Assembly (NCBI GenBank): GCA_003184365.1
Contig: NKYR01000093.1
Location: forward strand, 98,293 to 162,292
Length of the DNA stretch: 64,000 nt
Origin: Evernia prunastri
Taxonomy: Eukaryota > Ascomycota > Lecanoromycetes > Lecanorales > Parmeliaceae
Reading direction: 5' to 3'
Under the pieces are notes generated by a model that saw only the letters and a program-made list of their open reading frames with translations, searched no databases and was not told the DNA's origin. The translations under genes and the position numbers were made by a program. Positions 11,401-22,340 of this stretch are shown here, one piece after another (position 1 is the first letter of the stretch; every line of letters begins with the position of its first letter).

Positions 11401-12484
11401 GGGCAGCGGAGTCCTTGGCCTGGAGCTAGTTGGAGAAATTGGCCGTCCCTCATCCCGACTGGGGTGTTTGGAGCCATGCCGAGAGGACGTTGTTTGCTCA
11501 CGGTGCAGAGTGCTAGGTATGCTTGTGTCCGAGCTTCGTGGTGATTGCCTGCCTTCATCGCCAAAGAACCCCGCAACCTTCTTATACGGTGTACCCCTGC
11601 TTGTGCTAGCTTTAGATATCGAATTTTGGCTGTCAACAGTGGTTGCACTGGCCAGTGATGGTCTTCGGTCATTGGTCAAGAACATTGGATCTGGCGACTC
11701 GCTATCTGCGGTACGCCCTGAATCCGGACGGAATGATGATGGCGATCGCTGTGCTTTTGACGGACCATTATTGAAGAAATTGGAGGATGTGAGACCATGA
11801 GTGGACAAGGCCGGAAGCCCATCGCCCATCCACGGTGCTATATCGGCATTTGGAGCCCCTGTTGAAGGCGGTCGCTTTGACACGAAGGGTATAGATCCCT
11901 TTGCCGCCTCTGGCTTTTCTTTCTCTTGACCATAGCCTTGGTAAGTGCCTTTGATTGCATGGGGAGGTAACACCTCGTCTGGTGAGTCGGATAAGAACGT
12001 CCCATTGCCTTCAACAATCGATGTATTCTTAGCGGCCCTAAATTAAAATCCGTCCTATTAGCGTTCATGTTTATACGCTTCATGTACATGGTGGAAGATG
12101 AAAAGGCACATGGTGAGCCGGTTTCCCTAGTGATGACTCTCCCCGCCTGCTTCTCGTCGTCCGGGGGCCTTTCGCAATCATACTCTTTAAATGAGTTCGC
12201 AGTCATTGTATTGAACGATCACGTTCGAGCATGACCAACAGCAGGCAGCATTTGAACAGAGTGTACGGCTAGTCCAGTCCTCAAGGGGATGGGTGCTCTG
12301 AGAGAGATGAAGATGGGGGGGGGTAAAGATCGAGGTTGACTTACAGGTCTCTCGGGCTAGTACGGAGTGGCGGATGTACTTTTCTCGAGCTCGCCTCGGG
12401 AATCCCCATTATCTTGTCACGCAGACCGCCCCTCTTAAAGCTCTCCGATGCATTCTTGGTCGTTGAGTTGTCCCTCTTGGTCAT
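5431..12484 (-). CDS. CYR1: Adenylate cyclase (fungal type: RA, LRR, PP2C-like, class III cyclase)
   Basis: Converts ATP to cAMP, upstream of protein kinase A. Four exons fit by phase: 12484-12345, 12037-11362, 11061-5650 and 5595-5431, giving about 2130 aa. Intron borders include GTAAGT at 12344, GTGAGC at 11361 and GTGAGT at 5649. The N-terminal ~600 residues are low-complexity and Ser/Pro-rich. A Ras-association-like segment lies near 620-720, leucine-rich repeats from about 750 to 1370, a PP2C-like domain about 1400-1690, and the class III catalytic domain about 1750-1920 with VFTDIKNSTTLW (metal-binding Asp), EGDAFMV and NRAARISG. The short last exon encodes a conserved C-terminal tail ending HVQPH. 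Domain order and length match filamentous-fungal adenylate cyclases. The two 5' introns (307 and 300 nt) are long for this window and could hide a further small exon. Confidence 0.93.
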
Positions 12485-14935
12485 AGTTGGTGAGCAGTAC
12501 GGTGGTGATGCTGCGACGGACTAGAGTCCCAACTGTGCGCAAAAGGCAGGCCCAAGTCTGTGAAGAAAATACAAGCACATTGAGCGGGATGGCCTTTATG
12601 CCCGACAAGCGTGCCAGTTGTTGCTGCGGAAAGCGGGCGAAGAAAGGGACTCCTGTCGGTAAGCATCCGGAAGCCTGCAGAAGGCTGAAAAGAGATATTT
12701 TGATACAGCCTGACCAGGTCAGTACGTGCAATGCGATAAGATGGAGTGCAGTATATCAATATTGACTGTACACTGAACGCAGAACCTCGTAACATCTGGA
12801 CGAGTTGACCGCAGAGCACACACAATGTGGAGAAGCAAGCTTGACCCTGTTCGGCTCTAGCCGCGGCATGAGCGCCAAGAGCCAAGAGCCAAGGAGCCAA
12901 GGTCGCATGGAAAAAGTCATACTCTAAAAGGGCATAAGTTGCGATGTGACTTTAAGGGCGGTAGGGAGTTTTCGAGGATCATTGGTGGAAGGTCTAGGCA
13001 CACTTATTGGGCGATAATATTCCGTACCTAGGCTTGGGGTAGTGTCAGACAAGATTGTGAAGTAGATACCCGTTTATTAGGGATATGATTTTGATGATTT
13101 CGTTTGGACTATTTCTATACATCGATTGCCGAATTCTCTTAATTTAATGCCTACAAGTGCATCAAGTCGGGAATATGTATCGTGATCTTATATGGATGCT
13201 TCCCCCCACAAGAGGTAGTCAAATGACAATTTGCGTTCTTTCCTCATCTTATCTTCTTGTCGATGATTTCTCTCTCTCTCTTTCTAAACCTCGCCGACAT
13301 TTACGTCTATGATTATTGTTGACATGACAGCGGTTCCTCATCTCGACATCGCAGTCTGCGTCTCTTACGGAGGTACATGTGGATCTGAATTTGAGGCTGT
13401 TGCGTCACTGACCCCCGCGGCATGACTTTCTACCGCATGAATCTCCAGATAGCAATCGAATGTTGCCTCCTTCTGGAAGAGATAGGGGTAGTACTGGTAT
13501 CATGCCGATTGTCGCCTCCCTTTCGATTCTATATATATGAAGTGGGCTCTACGTTTGCTGGGTCTTCTGGGTCCTATCGAATCAATAGCGGTGGACTACG
13601 GCCGAATATTTATTGAGCGTGAAAATGGCGTAGGGCGGTCTACGACGATACATGTAACTAGCTGGCGATGGGAGTGGCACTGCTCCGGGCCTTTGATGCC
13701 TGTCCCGCAGTTTAGTTGATATAACCAACCAACCAACCATTGTTGCCTCCTTCATTATCATTGTAGAGGCTATGACAATATTGTGCAACTCATGATTAGC
13801 GACATTTACCTTCTGTCCGCGCGCCTTAGACGAATCGACGCGGGCGTTTTTCCTTATCAAGTTAACCAGGCTTCGATCTTCTCCGTGTCGAATTCCGCTC
13901 TAAGGGCGAGATTGATGAGCTTGCTTATTCTTTATGGAATTTCCTCCAGAGGCCACGATCCTGAGTAGCAGCACATAGAGTATGCCTACGCATCAAAATT
14001 CACGTACAGGCCGCAGGTGTTGCCCGTTTAGAAAGCGACAGGTGACCAATCCTCGCCATCAAATTCTGACCACTGCTCGCCTATCCAACATGAGTACTGA
14101 ATGATATATCTAGCCCCTAAGGTCCTTCTGCTGCTCATACGACGATGAAGTGATTCGCATTGTCAGATGGACGTGTCTGCCGAATCTCTCCATTTATAAA
14201 GTAATCAAGTAACCAGAGGTTCCTAGATACAAGTAGGCAAGTTAAAGCGCTCGTGGCGAGTGATGGCCGGTGAGCTGGTATACGACAGCAAGGTGACTGC
14301 GGCTGGTGACGGGAGGCGTTAGTGAGCCGGAGCTTTCAATTGGACCATTGGCTTGGCGGGAACGGGCGCTAGGGCAAGCCCGGCTCTAGTTTCCCTGCCG
14401 ACGGATTTTCAGTAAACAATTGCCAGCCCTCTCTTTTCTTTCCCTCTTGCTTCTTATAGGCACTTTGCATTCAGCACAGCACAACACATTATTAGTTGTC
14501 GCCTTTAGCATTCCAGCCATCTAATTGAAAATCTCAATCTCACTCACACAATTACTGCTCACTGCACGCGTCATCACTAACAAATAACAAAAGAGTGGCT
14601 GGAGGCAAGTGCGGTGGTACCTTAGGGAATTTTTTTGGAGTTCTTGTACAAGAAAACCACCATAATAAAATAAATTCGGGAAGTCACCCCCTCTACTCTA
14701 CTTCTCTCCAGTATCCTCTCTCCTCTTTCCTCTTGCCTGTCTGACTTGCATACATCCAATCCCCATCATCATCATCATCACAGACGGCATCGTCACCAGA
14801 ACATTGCTGTCTTCGTCCCACATCATTAGTATCATTAATCCGCTGTCGCTAGCTTGTAGGCTCCATAATCAAGGCCTCACTCATTGTCGCAAAGACTCGC
14901 CTTGTACGCATCCTCGACTCCGATTCCTCACCACA
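12485..14935. other. Long intergenic region between adenylate cyclase and GH16 genes
   Basis: No supported gene in about 2.4 kb between divergent genes. The left part would hold the promoter and leader of adenylate cyclase; a 139-codon open frame there shows no recognisable domain. The right part, about 14660-14800, is rich in CT runs and contains a (CAT)n stretch near 14764-14780, consistent with a promoter or leader of the GH16 gene. Confidence 0.5.
14660..14935 (+). promoter_or_regulatory. CT-rich promoter/leader of the GH16 gene
   Basis: Runs of CTCTACTCT, CTTCTCTCC and CTCTCCTCTTTCCTC precede the start codon, followed by a short CAT repeat. Such pyrimidine tracts are typical just upstream of transcription starts of strongly expressed fungal genes. 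The exact start site cannot be read from sequence. Confidence 0.35.
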
Positions 14936-16822
14936 ATGAAGTCGCAAACCTTCGTCGCCATCCTCATGGCTACATGGGCAGCGGCTCCAGCTTCTGCTCA
15001 GACCTACACCAATTGCAATCCTCTCACAAGTAGTAAGTGTCTTTGGCTTCGAAGCGGTATGGGCCTTTTGCTAACATTCCAAAGCCAATTGCCCAGCGGA
15101 CACAGCACTCGGCAAATCAGTCGACATCGACTTTACCTCGGGGCAATCCAGCTCGTTCACGCCTCAGGGCAGCCCAACATATGATTCAAATGGCGCCTCA
15201 TTCACAGTAGCAAAAGCTGGGGACGCTCCACTCATTGCATCAAAATGGTATATCATGTTCGGCCACGTCGAGTTCGTTGTCAAAGCGGCTCCCGGAGTCG
15301 GAATTGTGAGCAGCGCAATCCTACAGTCAGACGACCTTGATGAGATCGATTTCGAATGGCTCGGATATGATGATGGCAACGTCCAAACCAACTATTTCGG
15401 CAAAGGCCTGACGACCACCTACAATCGAGGGCAGGCAAATCCGGCCGCCAGTAATCACGATAATTTCATCACATATGCCATCGACTGGACAGCTGATCAA
15501 ATCACCTGGCAAGTCAATGGAGCCACTGTCCGGACCTTGACTGCAGACTCGACTGGAGGATACCCATATCCTCAGACACCAATGATGATCAAGGTTGGCT
15601 CGTGGAGTGGTGGCGATGCATCAGCAGCACTCGGTACTAGACGTAAGTCAGCATTCGTTGCCTGCGTCTCGATAACACTGGACTGACAAGCATTTCTCAG
15701 AGTGGGCGACCGGTCAAGCCTCAGGCACCGTTTACACCGACTACACCTCCGGACCCTACACTATGGTTGTCAAGTCTATCGCCGTAACTGACTACTCGAC
15801 TGGAAGTCAGTATGAGTACTCGGGCACAGACGGTACTTGGCAGTCCATCACCGCTGTGAATGGTAAAGTCGTTTCAACGGGCAGCAATAGTGCTGCAATC
15901 CACGCGGACGTAGCGCCATCGGCGACTGGGACTACGAACGGGCCAATGCCATTTCAAGGGACCCACGCTGACTCGTCGTCGTCCGTCATTCAGCCAAACG
16001 CGGGCGGATGGACACCAACTACACTCTCGTCAAGCAGCACTGCAACCGTCACAACATATCCGGGTCTACCAGCCGGGTGGACAGTCACTAGTTCTGGCAA
16101 GGTCCTTCCGCCGAGTGCGGCATCTGTGAGTGAGCTGCCCTAAATCAAAAGCTGTTGACCCGCATCTCTCTGACTCTGAGCAGGTAACGTCCCCTCAGGC
16201 ATCGTCTACTTCGTTGCCAGCGGACTCGCAGCAGGTACGTACTTAACAGATCAGTCCTTAAATATCCAGGCATTCATCAAGGCGAGGAGATGTGATTTGG
16301 GAATGGGTTCATGTTCTGGGTTCCTACGAGCCGACTTTGCATTCCGCAGAAGGGCTTCTCCGCTTGCACTGTTGACACATTTCGATTTCATGTTTCGAAT
16401 TCGGCTTAAACCCTTTGTTCTCTTTCTGGTCCCGTCCTAGCGGTCGGCTTGTTGTCTTTTCAAGGAAATGCTGACTCTGAAATCAGGTTTCACCTGGGGA
16501 TGCTGGATATGAGGTCGTCACATCGTACAATCAACAAGGATTTCCCGAAATCATCACCCAATCAGCTGGAGCTGCGTCTGCAGTGAAGTCATATAACGAA
16601 CAAGGCTTCTTGATCACCGCCAGCCCTTCTTTCACAATTCAAGCCTCGCCCACAGCCTTTGCTGACAGCGTTGTGAGCTCGCCTGTTGTTGCTGCGGGGG
16701 CTTCCGCCTCTCAAAAGCTCACAAAAGTCGTCTCAGGTTCTACGAAGGCAGCGGCCTGGAAGGCTGCAAACTTCGGGATAGTATTCGCAGGTTGGCTCTT
16801 GGCCACCTTATTTGTGTCTTGA
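14936..16822 (+). CDS. GPI-anchored GH16 cell-wall transglycosidase (Crh family)
   Basis: Crh-type enzymes link chitin to beta-1,6/1,3-glucan in the cell wall. Five exons: 14936-15032, 15085-15642, 15701-16125, 16184-16234 and 16487-16822; all phases agree, giving 488 aa. A signal peptide precedes the ASA|QTY junction near residue 22. A Cys-containing NCNP...NCPAD segment follows. The GH16 catalytic motif DEIDFEWLG lies near residue 118, with both acidic residues kept. Substrate-cleft residues such as the YAIDWT and WQVNG regions are visible. The C-terminal half is a Ser/Thr-rich stalk, and the protein ends in a hydrophobic tail after a small-residue stretch (GSTKAAAW), a typical GPI signal. 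Intron 4 (252 nt) is long, so the Ser/Thr stalk model there is less sure. A DNA transposon lies about 140 bases downstream. Confidence 0.9.
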
Positions 16823-16962
16823 GTGGGTACTTGCATAGCGAAGGATGGGGGTTCGGACATGTGCAGCTAATGTAATTTTTCAGCATAGCGTTGGAGGGAC
16901 TGAAGGCAGGCGACTGTGAAGAAGAACGAGGTCCACGACTCATGCTTGACGACTAACCATTA

Positions 16963-17044
16963 ATCGTTCGGGGTACACGCTACACTTTGTACGGGCCACC
17001 CCAACGCGAATGCCGCCCCAGCACCTAGATTTCAATTATTCTAC
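16963..17044 (+). repeat. Left terminal inverted repeat of the pogo element
   Basis: About 82 bp, pairing with 18763-18845 in reverse complement with a few substitutions and a one-base indel near the inner TTTCAATTATTC block. Confidence 0.9.
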
Positions 17045-17068
17045 CTAACCACTCATATATACACATAA

Positions 17069-18727
17069 TCAAGTACTACCATGGTCTATTCCAGCCTTCT
17101 TAATTAGTCTAATCTTGGTCAACTCTTTGGCCTTCCTTGCAGCAGCCTTAAAGCACTTGATCTTCTTGTTTCTGAGTGCATTATGTGCCCGAGACTCTTT
17201 GGTGTTTGCCCAGTCTAAAGCCTTTTGAGCCTTTTCAACCTCTGTTTTCTTGCGAGCAGTGACCTTAGATCGGACCTCATGGGAGTATATAACACCTCCC
17301 TTCTGGACCATCGCATTAGACTTTGCTTTTCGAGCTGCTCGGGCCACTGCAGCCTGTTGAACACTATCCAATTCTCGCTCGGCGAGCAGACCTGAAAGCA
17401 TCTTCGCTTCTGCCCCACGAATATATCTATCAAGTGTTTGATCAGACGGATACATATCTTGTAGTTCCTTCCCATACTGTGTGACTTGACGGTGGGTATA
17501 TGGTGTGGGCCAGTCTTCAAGATCAGGTACCTCTTGAGGCTCTGGAGTAATCTCCCTTGCCGGTGAATCTCTCCGCTGATATCTAGCCAAACGGTCCAAA
17601 ACAATAGTAGGATCGTAGGGAAAAAGGCCTGTTTTCTGCCATGCAGATATGATAGTTGATTTGATGAAAGCCCGATCATGAATTGCTTGAAAATTGGCCA
17701 AAAAATCGATCTTTGTGTAGTCACCGCTGGCCTGGCGCATTGCGGTATCAATTGCCTCAGTATGCCAATGCTTGAATGGCTGGAAAACACCCACATCTAA
17801 TGGCTGGCATAGGTGTGAAGAGTGTGGGAGTAAACAAAATGGAATAATGTTGTTGTATTCCATGAAGCTGAGTACCTCTCTTGTGAGATGGCTACCATAG
17901 CCATCAAATAAAAGCATTCTCCGAGTCCCCACACGTCTGTTCTTCGTGAAACGATCGAAATGCTTGATCCAGGCCTCACACAGATCATCATTTGCGTATC
18001 CACTATCGCTGACAGCCCAGAAAGTATCCGGATTGAGGCTTTCCTGGAACCAGTTGCTAAGATGTTGTTTTCCAGCCACAATCAACATCGGGGGAAGCGC
18101 ATAGCCTGAACCACTGATACACTCAATTGAGGTGACGTATTCTCTATTGTCCGCGTCCGTTTGATAGAGCGGAAGTGTCTTTTCTTCTGTGATAACCCAT
18201 TGACTCTTTCCTACCCCTATTCGAAATCCAGTCTCATCAAAATTGTAGGTATCCTCCACTTGTACTCCAAGCTCTTGACAAACACTCTGAAAGCGTTGGA
18301 ACCAGTCCAGAATGACCTCTGGCTTGTGTGCATTCTTTCGTTGGGCTGCAAGAGGTTTTTGTTTGCGCGTGTGATACTGAGGATTGCGCTTCAAGAATCG
18401 TGTAGGCCAATGATTGCCCACGCGTCTGTGTGGGCCAGGGCGCTCGCGGAGAATGGAATTTGCAGCTCTTGTAAGCATCGGACGACGGCAAGACATTCCC
18501 AATCCATCGAGCCGTTGTATGTACTGATGTAGGGCCTGTTCTTCATGATCCGTCCGGGCATAGGAGTGACTATCTTTGGGACCGATCCCATTGTAGCGAT
18601 TTAGGAGCTGATCGTAGGGCACATTGAATTCAGCAGCCAATCGAGTGATTATTGGCTTTGTTCCGGGGGCAATAGTGGCTAAGGCCTCTTGAATACGTAA
18701 TTGAACAACGGCATATGAATCAGGCAT
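17069..18727 (-). CDS. Pogo/Fot1-type DDE transposase, intact
   Basis: Uninterrupted 552-aa ORF inside the inverted repeats. The N terminus has a psq-like helix-turn-helix (about 1-60) and a CENP-B/Tc5-type second DNA-binding domain (about 60-125, with RRVGNHWPTRFLKRNP). The DDE catalytic core shows NFDETGF (D164), LLFDGYGSHL (D275) and CQPLDVGVF (D311). The spacing between the second and third acidic residues is 35, and the triad is D-D-D, as in the fungal Fot1/pogo group. The C-terminal part is Lys/Arg-rich and may carry a nuclear localisation signal. Intact frame plus near-identical TIRs suggest it could still be mobile. Confidence 0.93.
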   Translation of the reverse strand: MPDSYAVVQLRIQEALATIAPGTKPIITRLAAEFNVPYDQLLNRYNGIGPKDSHSYARTDHEEQALHQYIQRLDGLGMSCRRPMLTRAANSILRERPGPHRRVGNHWPTRFLKRNPQYHTRKQKPLAAQRKNAHKPEVILDWFQRFQSVCQELGVQVEDTYNFDETGFRIGVGKSQWVITEEKTLPLYQTDADNREYVTSIECISGSGYALPPMLIVAGKQHLSNWFQESLNPDTFWAVSDSGYANDDLCEAWIKHFDRFTKNRRVGTRRMLLFDGYGSHLTREVLSFMEYNNIIPFCLLPHSSHLCQPLDVGVFQPFKHWHTEAIDTAMRQASGDYTKIDFLANFQAIHDRAFIKSTIISAWQKTGLFPYDPTIVLDRLARYQRRDSPAREITPEPQEVPDLEDWPTPYTHRQVTQYGKELQDMYPSDQTLDRYIRGAEAKMLSGLLAERELDSVQQAAVARAARKAKSNAMVQKGGVIYSHEVRSKVTARKKTEVEKAQKALDWANTKESRAHNALRNKKIKCFKAAARKAKELTKIRLIKKAGIDHGST

Positions 18728-18762
18728 GTTGTGGTTGTGGTAGATAGCTGTGGGATGCGTGA

Positions 18763-18845
18763 GTAGAATAATTGAAAATCTAGGTGCTGGGGTGGCCTTA
18801 GCGTTGGGGTGGCCCGTACAAAGTGTAGCGTGTACCCCGAACGAT
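18763..18845 (-). repeat. Right terminal inverted repeat of the pogo element
   Basis: Reverse complement of 16963-17044; ends directly at the TA duplication. Confidence 0.9.
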
Positions 18846-18847
18846 TA

Positions 18848-19649
18848 CATAGAATTCGTCTTCGAGGAAGAAAAAGAGCCAAGAAGCATAGTAATATTAA
18901 TACTTTACTCGAGCATTCATCGCTTCTCATTGATGTAGCTTCAGTTAACATCTGCTGACAGTATTCCAAGCGAGCCGGTATCAGAAGTAATGGTTGTCTT
19001 GATTCAGATCACAAATATTTTGAAAACTAGCAGGCACGGCTCGATGATATTGGACTGGGATTGCTTTGGCCGAGTCCGGCATTACAAAGAAGATGCCAAC
19101 TTATGTTAAGACAGCATCTCCTCCAAAGACCCTTTCAGTCGCACCAACCATTCTGTCCTCAATCCAACGCAGCGGGCACCTTCCCGCCCCTAACGATAAC
19201 ACCGCGGGCGATATCAGGAGTGCTTCGTTCGGTCAAGGTTTACGACGGATCCATACTACAGGGCCCACCGAGCCATCCGAGGCAACAATCCTTCGGAAAC
19301 CTCCGGACTGACTCTCTCGGTGGGCATCGTGGAAATCGTCTTCCTTCCATGCATTATTGATCGATCGGGAGGGGATGATCCACTTGGGGAGGATGTCGAT
19401 GTAGGAAGAGTAGGTGGGGGTGCTGAGGCTTGAATTTTGGATAGGGTATTTTAGACGAGAAGCGAGTTCGGGGTGGAAGCGGAACGTTTCCGAGACGGAA
19501 ATGTATCCAGAAACACGAGGTCGTCGACCTTGTTTACTTGCTGGGTTTGGCGTCGGGTTTGCAAGGGGGTGTCTGCCCCCCAGTCACTTCACCGCAATGT
19601 GCTCCACGCCTTCGCCAGGTGGGAGGAGAGGATCGGAGTGTTCGAGTCA
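18848..19649. other. Intergenic region, no gene seen
   Basis: About 800 bases between the transposon and the end of the fructosamine kinase gene. Several overlapping short frames on the plus strand have no domain and no splice support. Confidence 0.5.
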
Positions 19650-20861
19650 TTATTTTTGTTCAACGATACTGTTTGTGTGCTCCGGGCCGCTTTTTGGGGG
19701 GTCGGGCCAGGGTGCATATTTGTCGACGAGGTAACACATGTTATCGTACGCCCTATTCCCTCATACTGCGGTCAGCGCAAGAGTTCATGATGGTCTGCTG
19801 CAACGGATGCCACCCAGTGCAGTCCAGATGGGATTGTTCATCTCCGCTTCTTCACTTGGGATATGGAAACGGACCACTCACATTTGCCGAACACTCGTTC
19901 CTTGAAGCATGTGGTTGACGGAGTATACCACGTCATAGTATGTGGAATACAACCGGTTGCGGTCGTCCCATTCCTCTATAGGTTCGCTCATGCCGTAATG
20001 TCTCACGTAGGTCTTGGTGTAGATCTTCGAATTCACCTTGTTGTACGGACACCGCCAATCCCCGATCTCCATCTCGTTGTGGGCATAGTAAGACCCCGCG
20101 TCGAAGAGGATGATGTCCCCCGTCTCATAGGACGTGCCGGTGTTCCCTTCCCACAGATCCGCATGGATCAAGCACGGCTTGACGCTTCGACCTTCGCTTT
20201 CCAACGCTCCCACCAACCTGGGGATGACGTGGGAGACCAGCCTGGCGCCGGTCCTCTCGAGCTCGGGCCACGGGCCGTTGGTCTTGAAGTCCTCGGCCAT
20301 GACGTGCGCCATGAACTTTGCGAAGAACGAGGTCCAGCTGCTGTCCCACTCGGTGGCCTGCGGCGTCCGGCCGTTGCAGGTCCGCACGTGGAACCCAAAC
20401 TTCCCCGTGGGGGACACGCTCTTCCGGTGCAGCTCGATGATGCGGGCGCAGAGGCGGTCGGGGTCCGGGACCCGGTCGCTCATCTCGGCGAACTCGCAGA
20501 GGAAGAAGTACGTCGCCGGGGTCTCGGCCTTGAACTTCCCCCGCGCGAGCGGCTTCGGGACCGCGGCGGGTACGGTGTTGTAGAGCTCCGTCATCGCCCA
20601 GTACTCGCCCTCCATCATGGCGTGCCCGGCGTCTTCGGTCGCGCATTTCAGGAAGAATTTCTTGGGCGTGCCATCGACCAATTGGGTCGTGATGCGAGCT
20701 GTGATGGTCCAGGCTGACGATCCGTATCTATGGGCGGAGAGAACTTTGGTCCCTTCAGGGAGATGGGCGATGACATTCTCGTCCAATGGGAAGTCGCCAT
20801 CTATAGCAGACGAAACACCAGTCGGTGGGTGTTGAAGCAGAGTGTGCACAGTGTCGCTCAT
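19650..20861 (-). CDS. Fructosamine/ketosamine-3-kinase
   Basis: Phosphorylates sugar amines bound to protein lysines, which destabilises the adduct (deglycation). Two exons: 20861-19882 and 19752-19650, separated by a 129-nt intron (GTGAGT...AATAG); the joint splits an ATG codon and keeps phase, giving 360 aa. The kinase-like fold shows the catalytic loop LIHADLWEGNTG near 236 and the metal-binding LFDAGSYYAHNEMEIG near 256. The second exon supplies the conserved C-terminal AYDNMCYLVDKYAP, which supports the splice model. Length fits the family. Codon use is GC-rich in the middle, which creates a long antisense frame that is not a gene. Confidence 0.9.
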
Positions 20862-22340
20862 ACTGATCCGGCGGTCTCAGTCTTGGCTGATTTCAAATGC
20901 AGAAATGGAGATGAGAAAAAGATTTTGGTGCAGTGCGTCTGAGATAGAAGAGATATATACTGGCTTGGTGATCGGATCCCCGTCTTTACAGTCGAGGAAG
21001 GTCTGCACTTTCTTTGCCGCTGGGATTGGCACATGGTACAAGAGTCAACACTCCGTTCTGGCTCACCATTGGCTGTGCATTGGGCGAGGGCTGCATGTAT
21101 CTATCGGGTACGTGCCGTCTCACGAAATGAAAAATTTGCTCCGAAGACCCCAGTCTGGACTGTCCACATAAGGAAGGCAAGCTGGGACGGATGTTACCCT
21201 GAACCCGGCATGACTCGACAGCTACCATCCCCGAAGCCTGGTTGTCCAATCCCACAAGGAGGTGTCCATTTCGCCATTGGTATGAAGAGGTAATAAGTCT
21301 TTCCCTGCGTGCAGGTTATATTTGCGACTTTGTTCTTTTTTCGATAAAAATAAATATAAAAGACAATAGAATAATTATAATTATAATACCAATAATAATC
21401 TAATACTAATGCTAATACTACTGATAATAATAAGAATGATACCAATGATTCAATTTCAATAAGTGGAAGGATACCTAAGGTAGTAGTATATTGTGGCGTG
21501 ATAAGGAGGTAGGTTATGTCTCGGCTTGGACCGCTCGGGGTTCGCGAAGCAACCTAATTCTGGAGAGAGCGCGCTTGCACGCATCTACAGTTTTATTTTC
21601 ACTCTTACTTGACTCACCTCTTCTGAATTCAACCAAATTCATATATTTGCAGATTGGCAATCCATCGACAAATTCCTTGTCGTCACGTCTATCCACCAAA
21701 TACCGAGTCATGTAAAACTTGCATCTTAGCCACGGAAATACTACCCAGCTACCAACTGCCTAACTAAAATAAATCAAGGTAGGTAAATGATCCATCTCTG
21801 CGGCGGGTCCTAAAAAGAGAAGGAGAAGCTGCACGTTGAGTCATTGCTCGAGCCGTTGCAATACCGGGAATACCAGGTACTTTACCAGTACCTGTATCAG
21901 AATACCTAAGAATTTATTTAGGTAAAAAGAATTGATCTTAGATCTTGTTGATAGCGCCTATCCATGCAAGCCCTGTGCATATTCATGTCCATACTCGCAG
22001 AAACTCGGCTGATTTTTGCCCAATGGGAGAATTGAGCAATTACTTTCATCTATTTCATTGATTGATATTACCACCAGACTATCATCTCCATCATGCATAC
22101 CTAGAGTACAGTACCTTACCTTATTATGCCCATGTAAGATACAATTTTTACCCCACCCTTCGCCGATCATTCAATCTTATTGCACCCATCTCATGTTAGG
22201 TACCAATGGTCCTTGGCGACAATTATACGCTTCACTTCTGCTCACTTCACATCCTTTCAAAAGATCCGACTACAAAAGTTCATTGATCGCTACTCTGGCT
22301 CTCATGCGAATGCTGGCCTGATGAGCCGTACACTACATCC
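20862..22340. other. Intergenic region with low-complexity AT stretch
   Basis: No supported gene. From about 21335 to 21440 there is an A/T-rich stretch of TAATAA-type units. The rest is the shared upstream region of the leftward fructosamine kinase and the rightward NLR gene. Several copies of AGGTA/TACCT-type words occur at 21470-21930, with no clear element. Confidence 0.45.

Larger units (their letters stand above)
16963..18845 (-). mobile_element. Complete pogo/Fot1-type Tc1-mariner DNA transposon
   Basis: The element is 1883 bp, flanked by TA on both sides (16961-16962 and 18846-18847), the classic Tc1/mariner target duplication. Terminal inverted repeats of about 82 bp begin ATCGTTCGGGGTACACGC on each end and differ by only a few bases. 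It encodes one intact transposase. No RIP-like AT drift is seen, in contrast to the 60.5-63.7 kb block, so the insertion is probably recent. Confidence 0.92.

Noticed and set aside
12481..12900. 139-codon minus frame upstream of adenylate cyclase
   Set aside because: No domain and overlapping the cyclase start; may be leader sequence only.
19863..20717. 284-codon plus-strand frame over the fructosamine kinase
   Set aside because: Antisense to a recognised kinase-like enzyme; composition (many R, G, V, H) is typical of a shadow frame.
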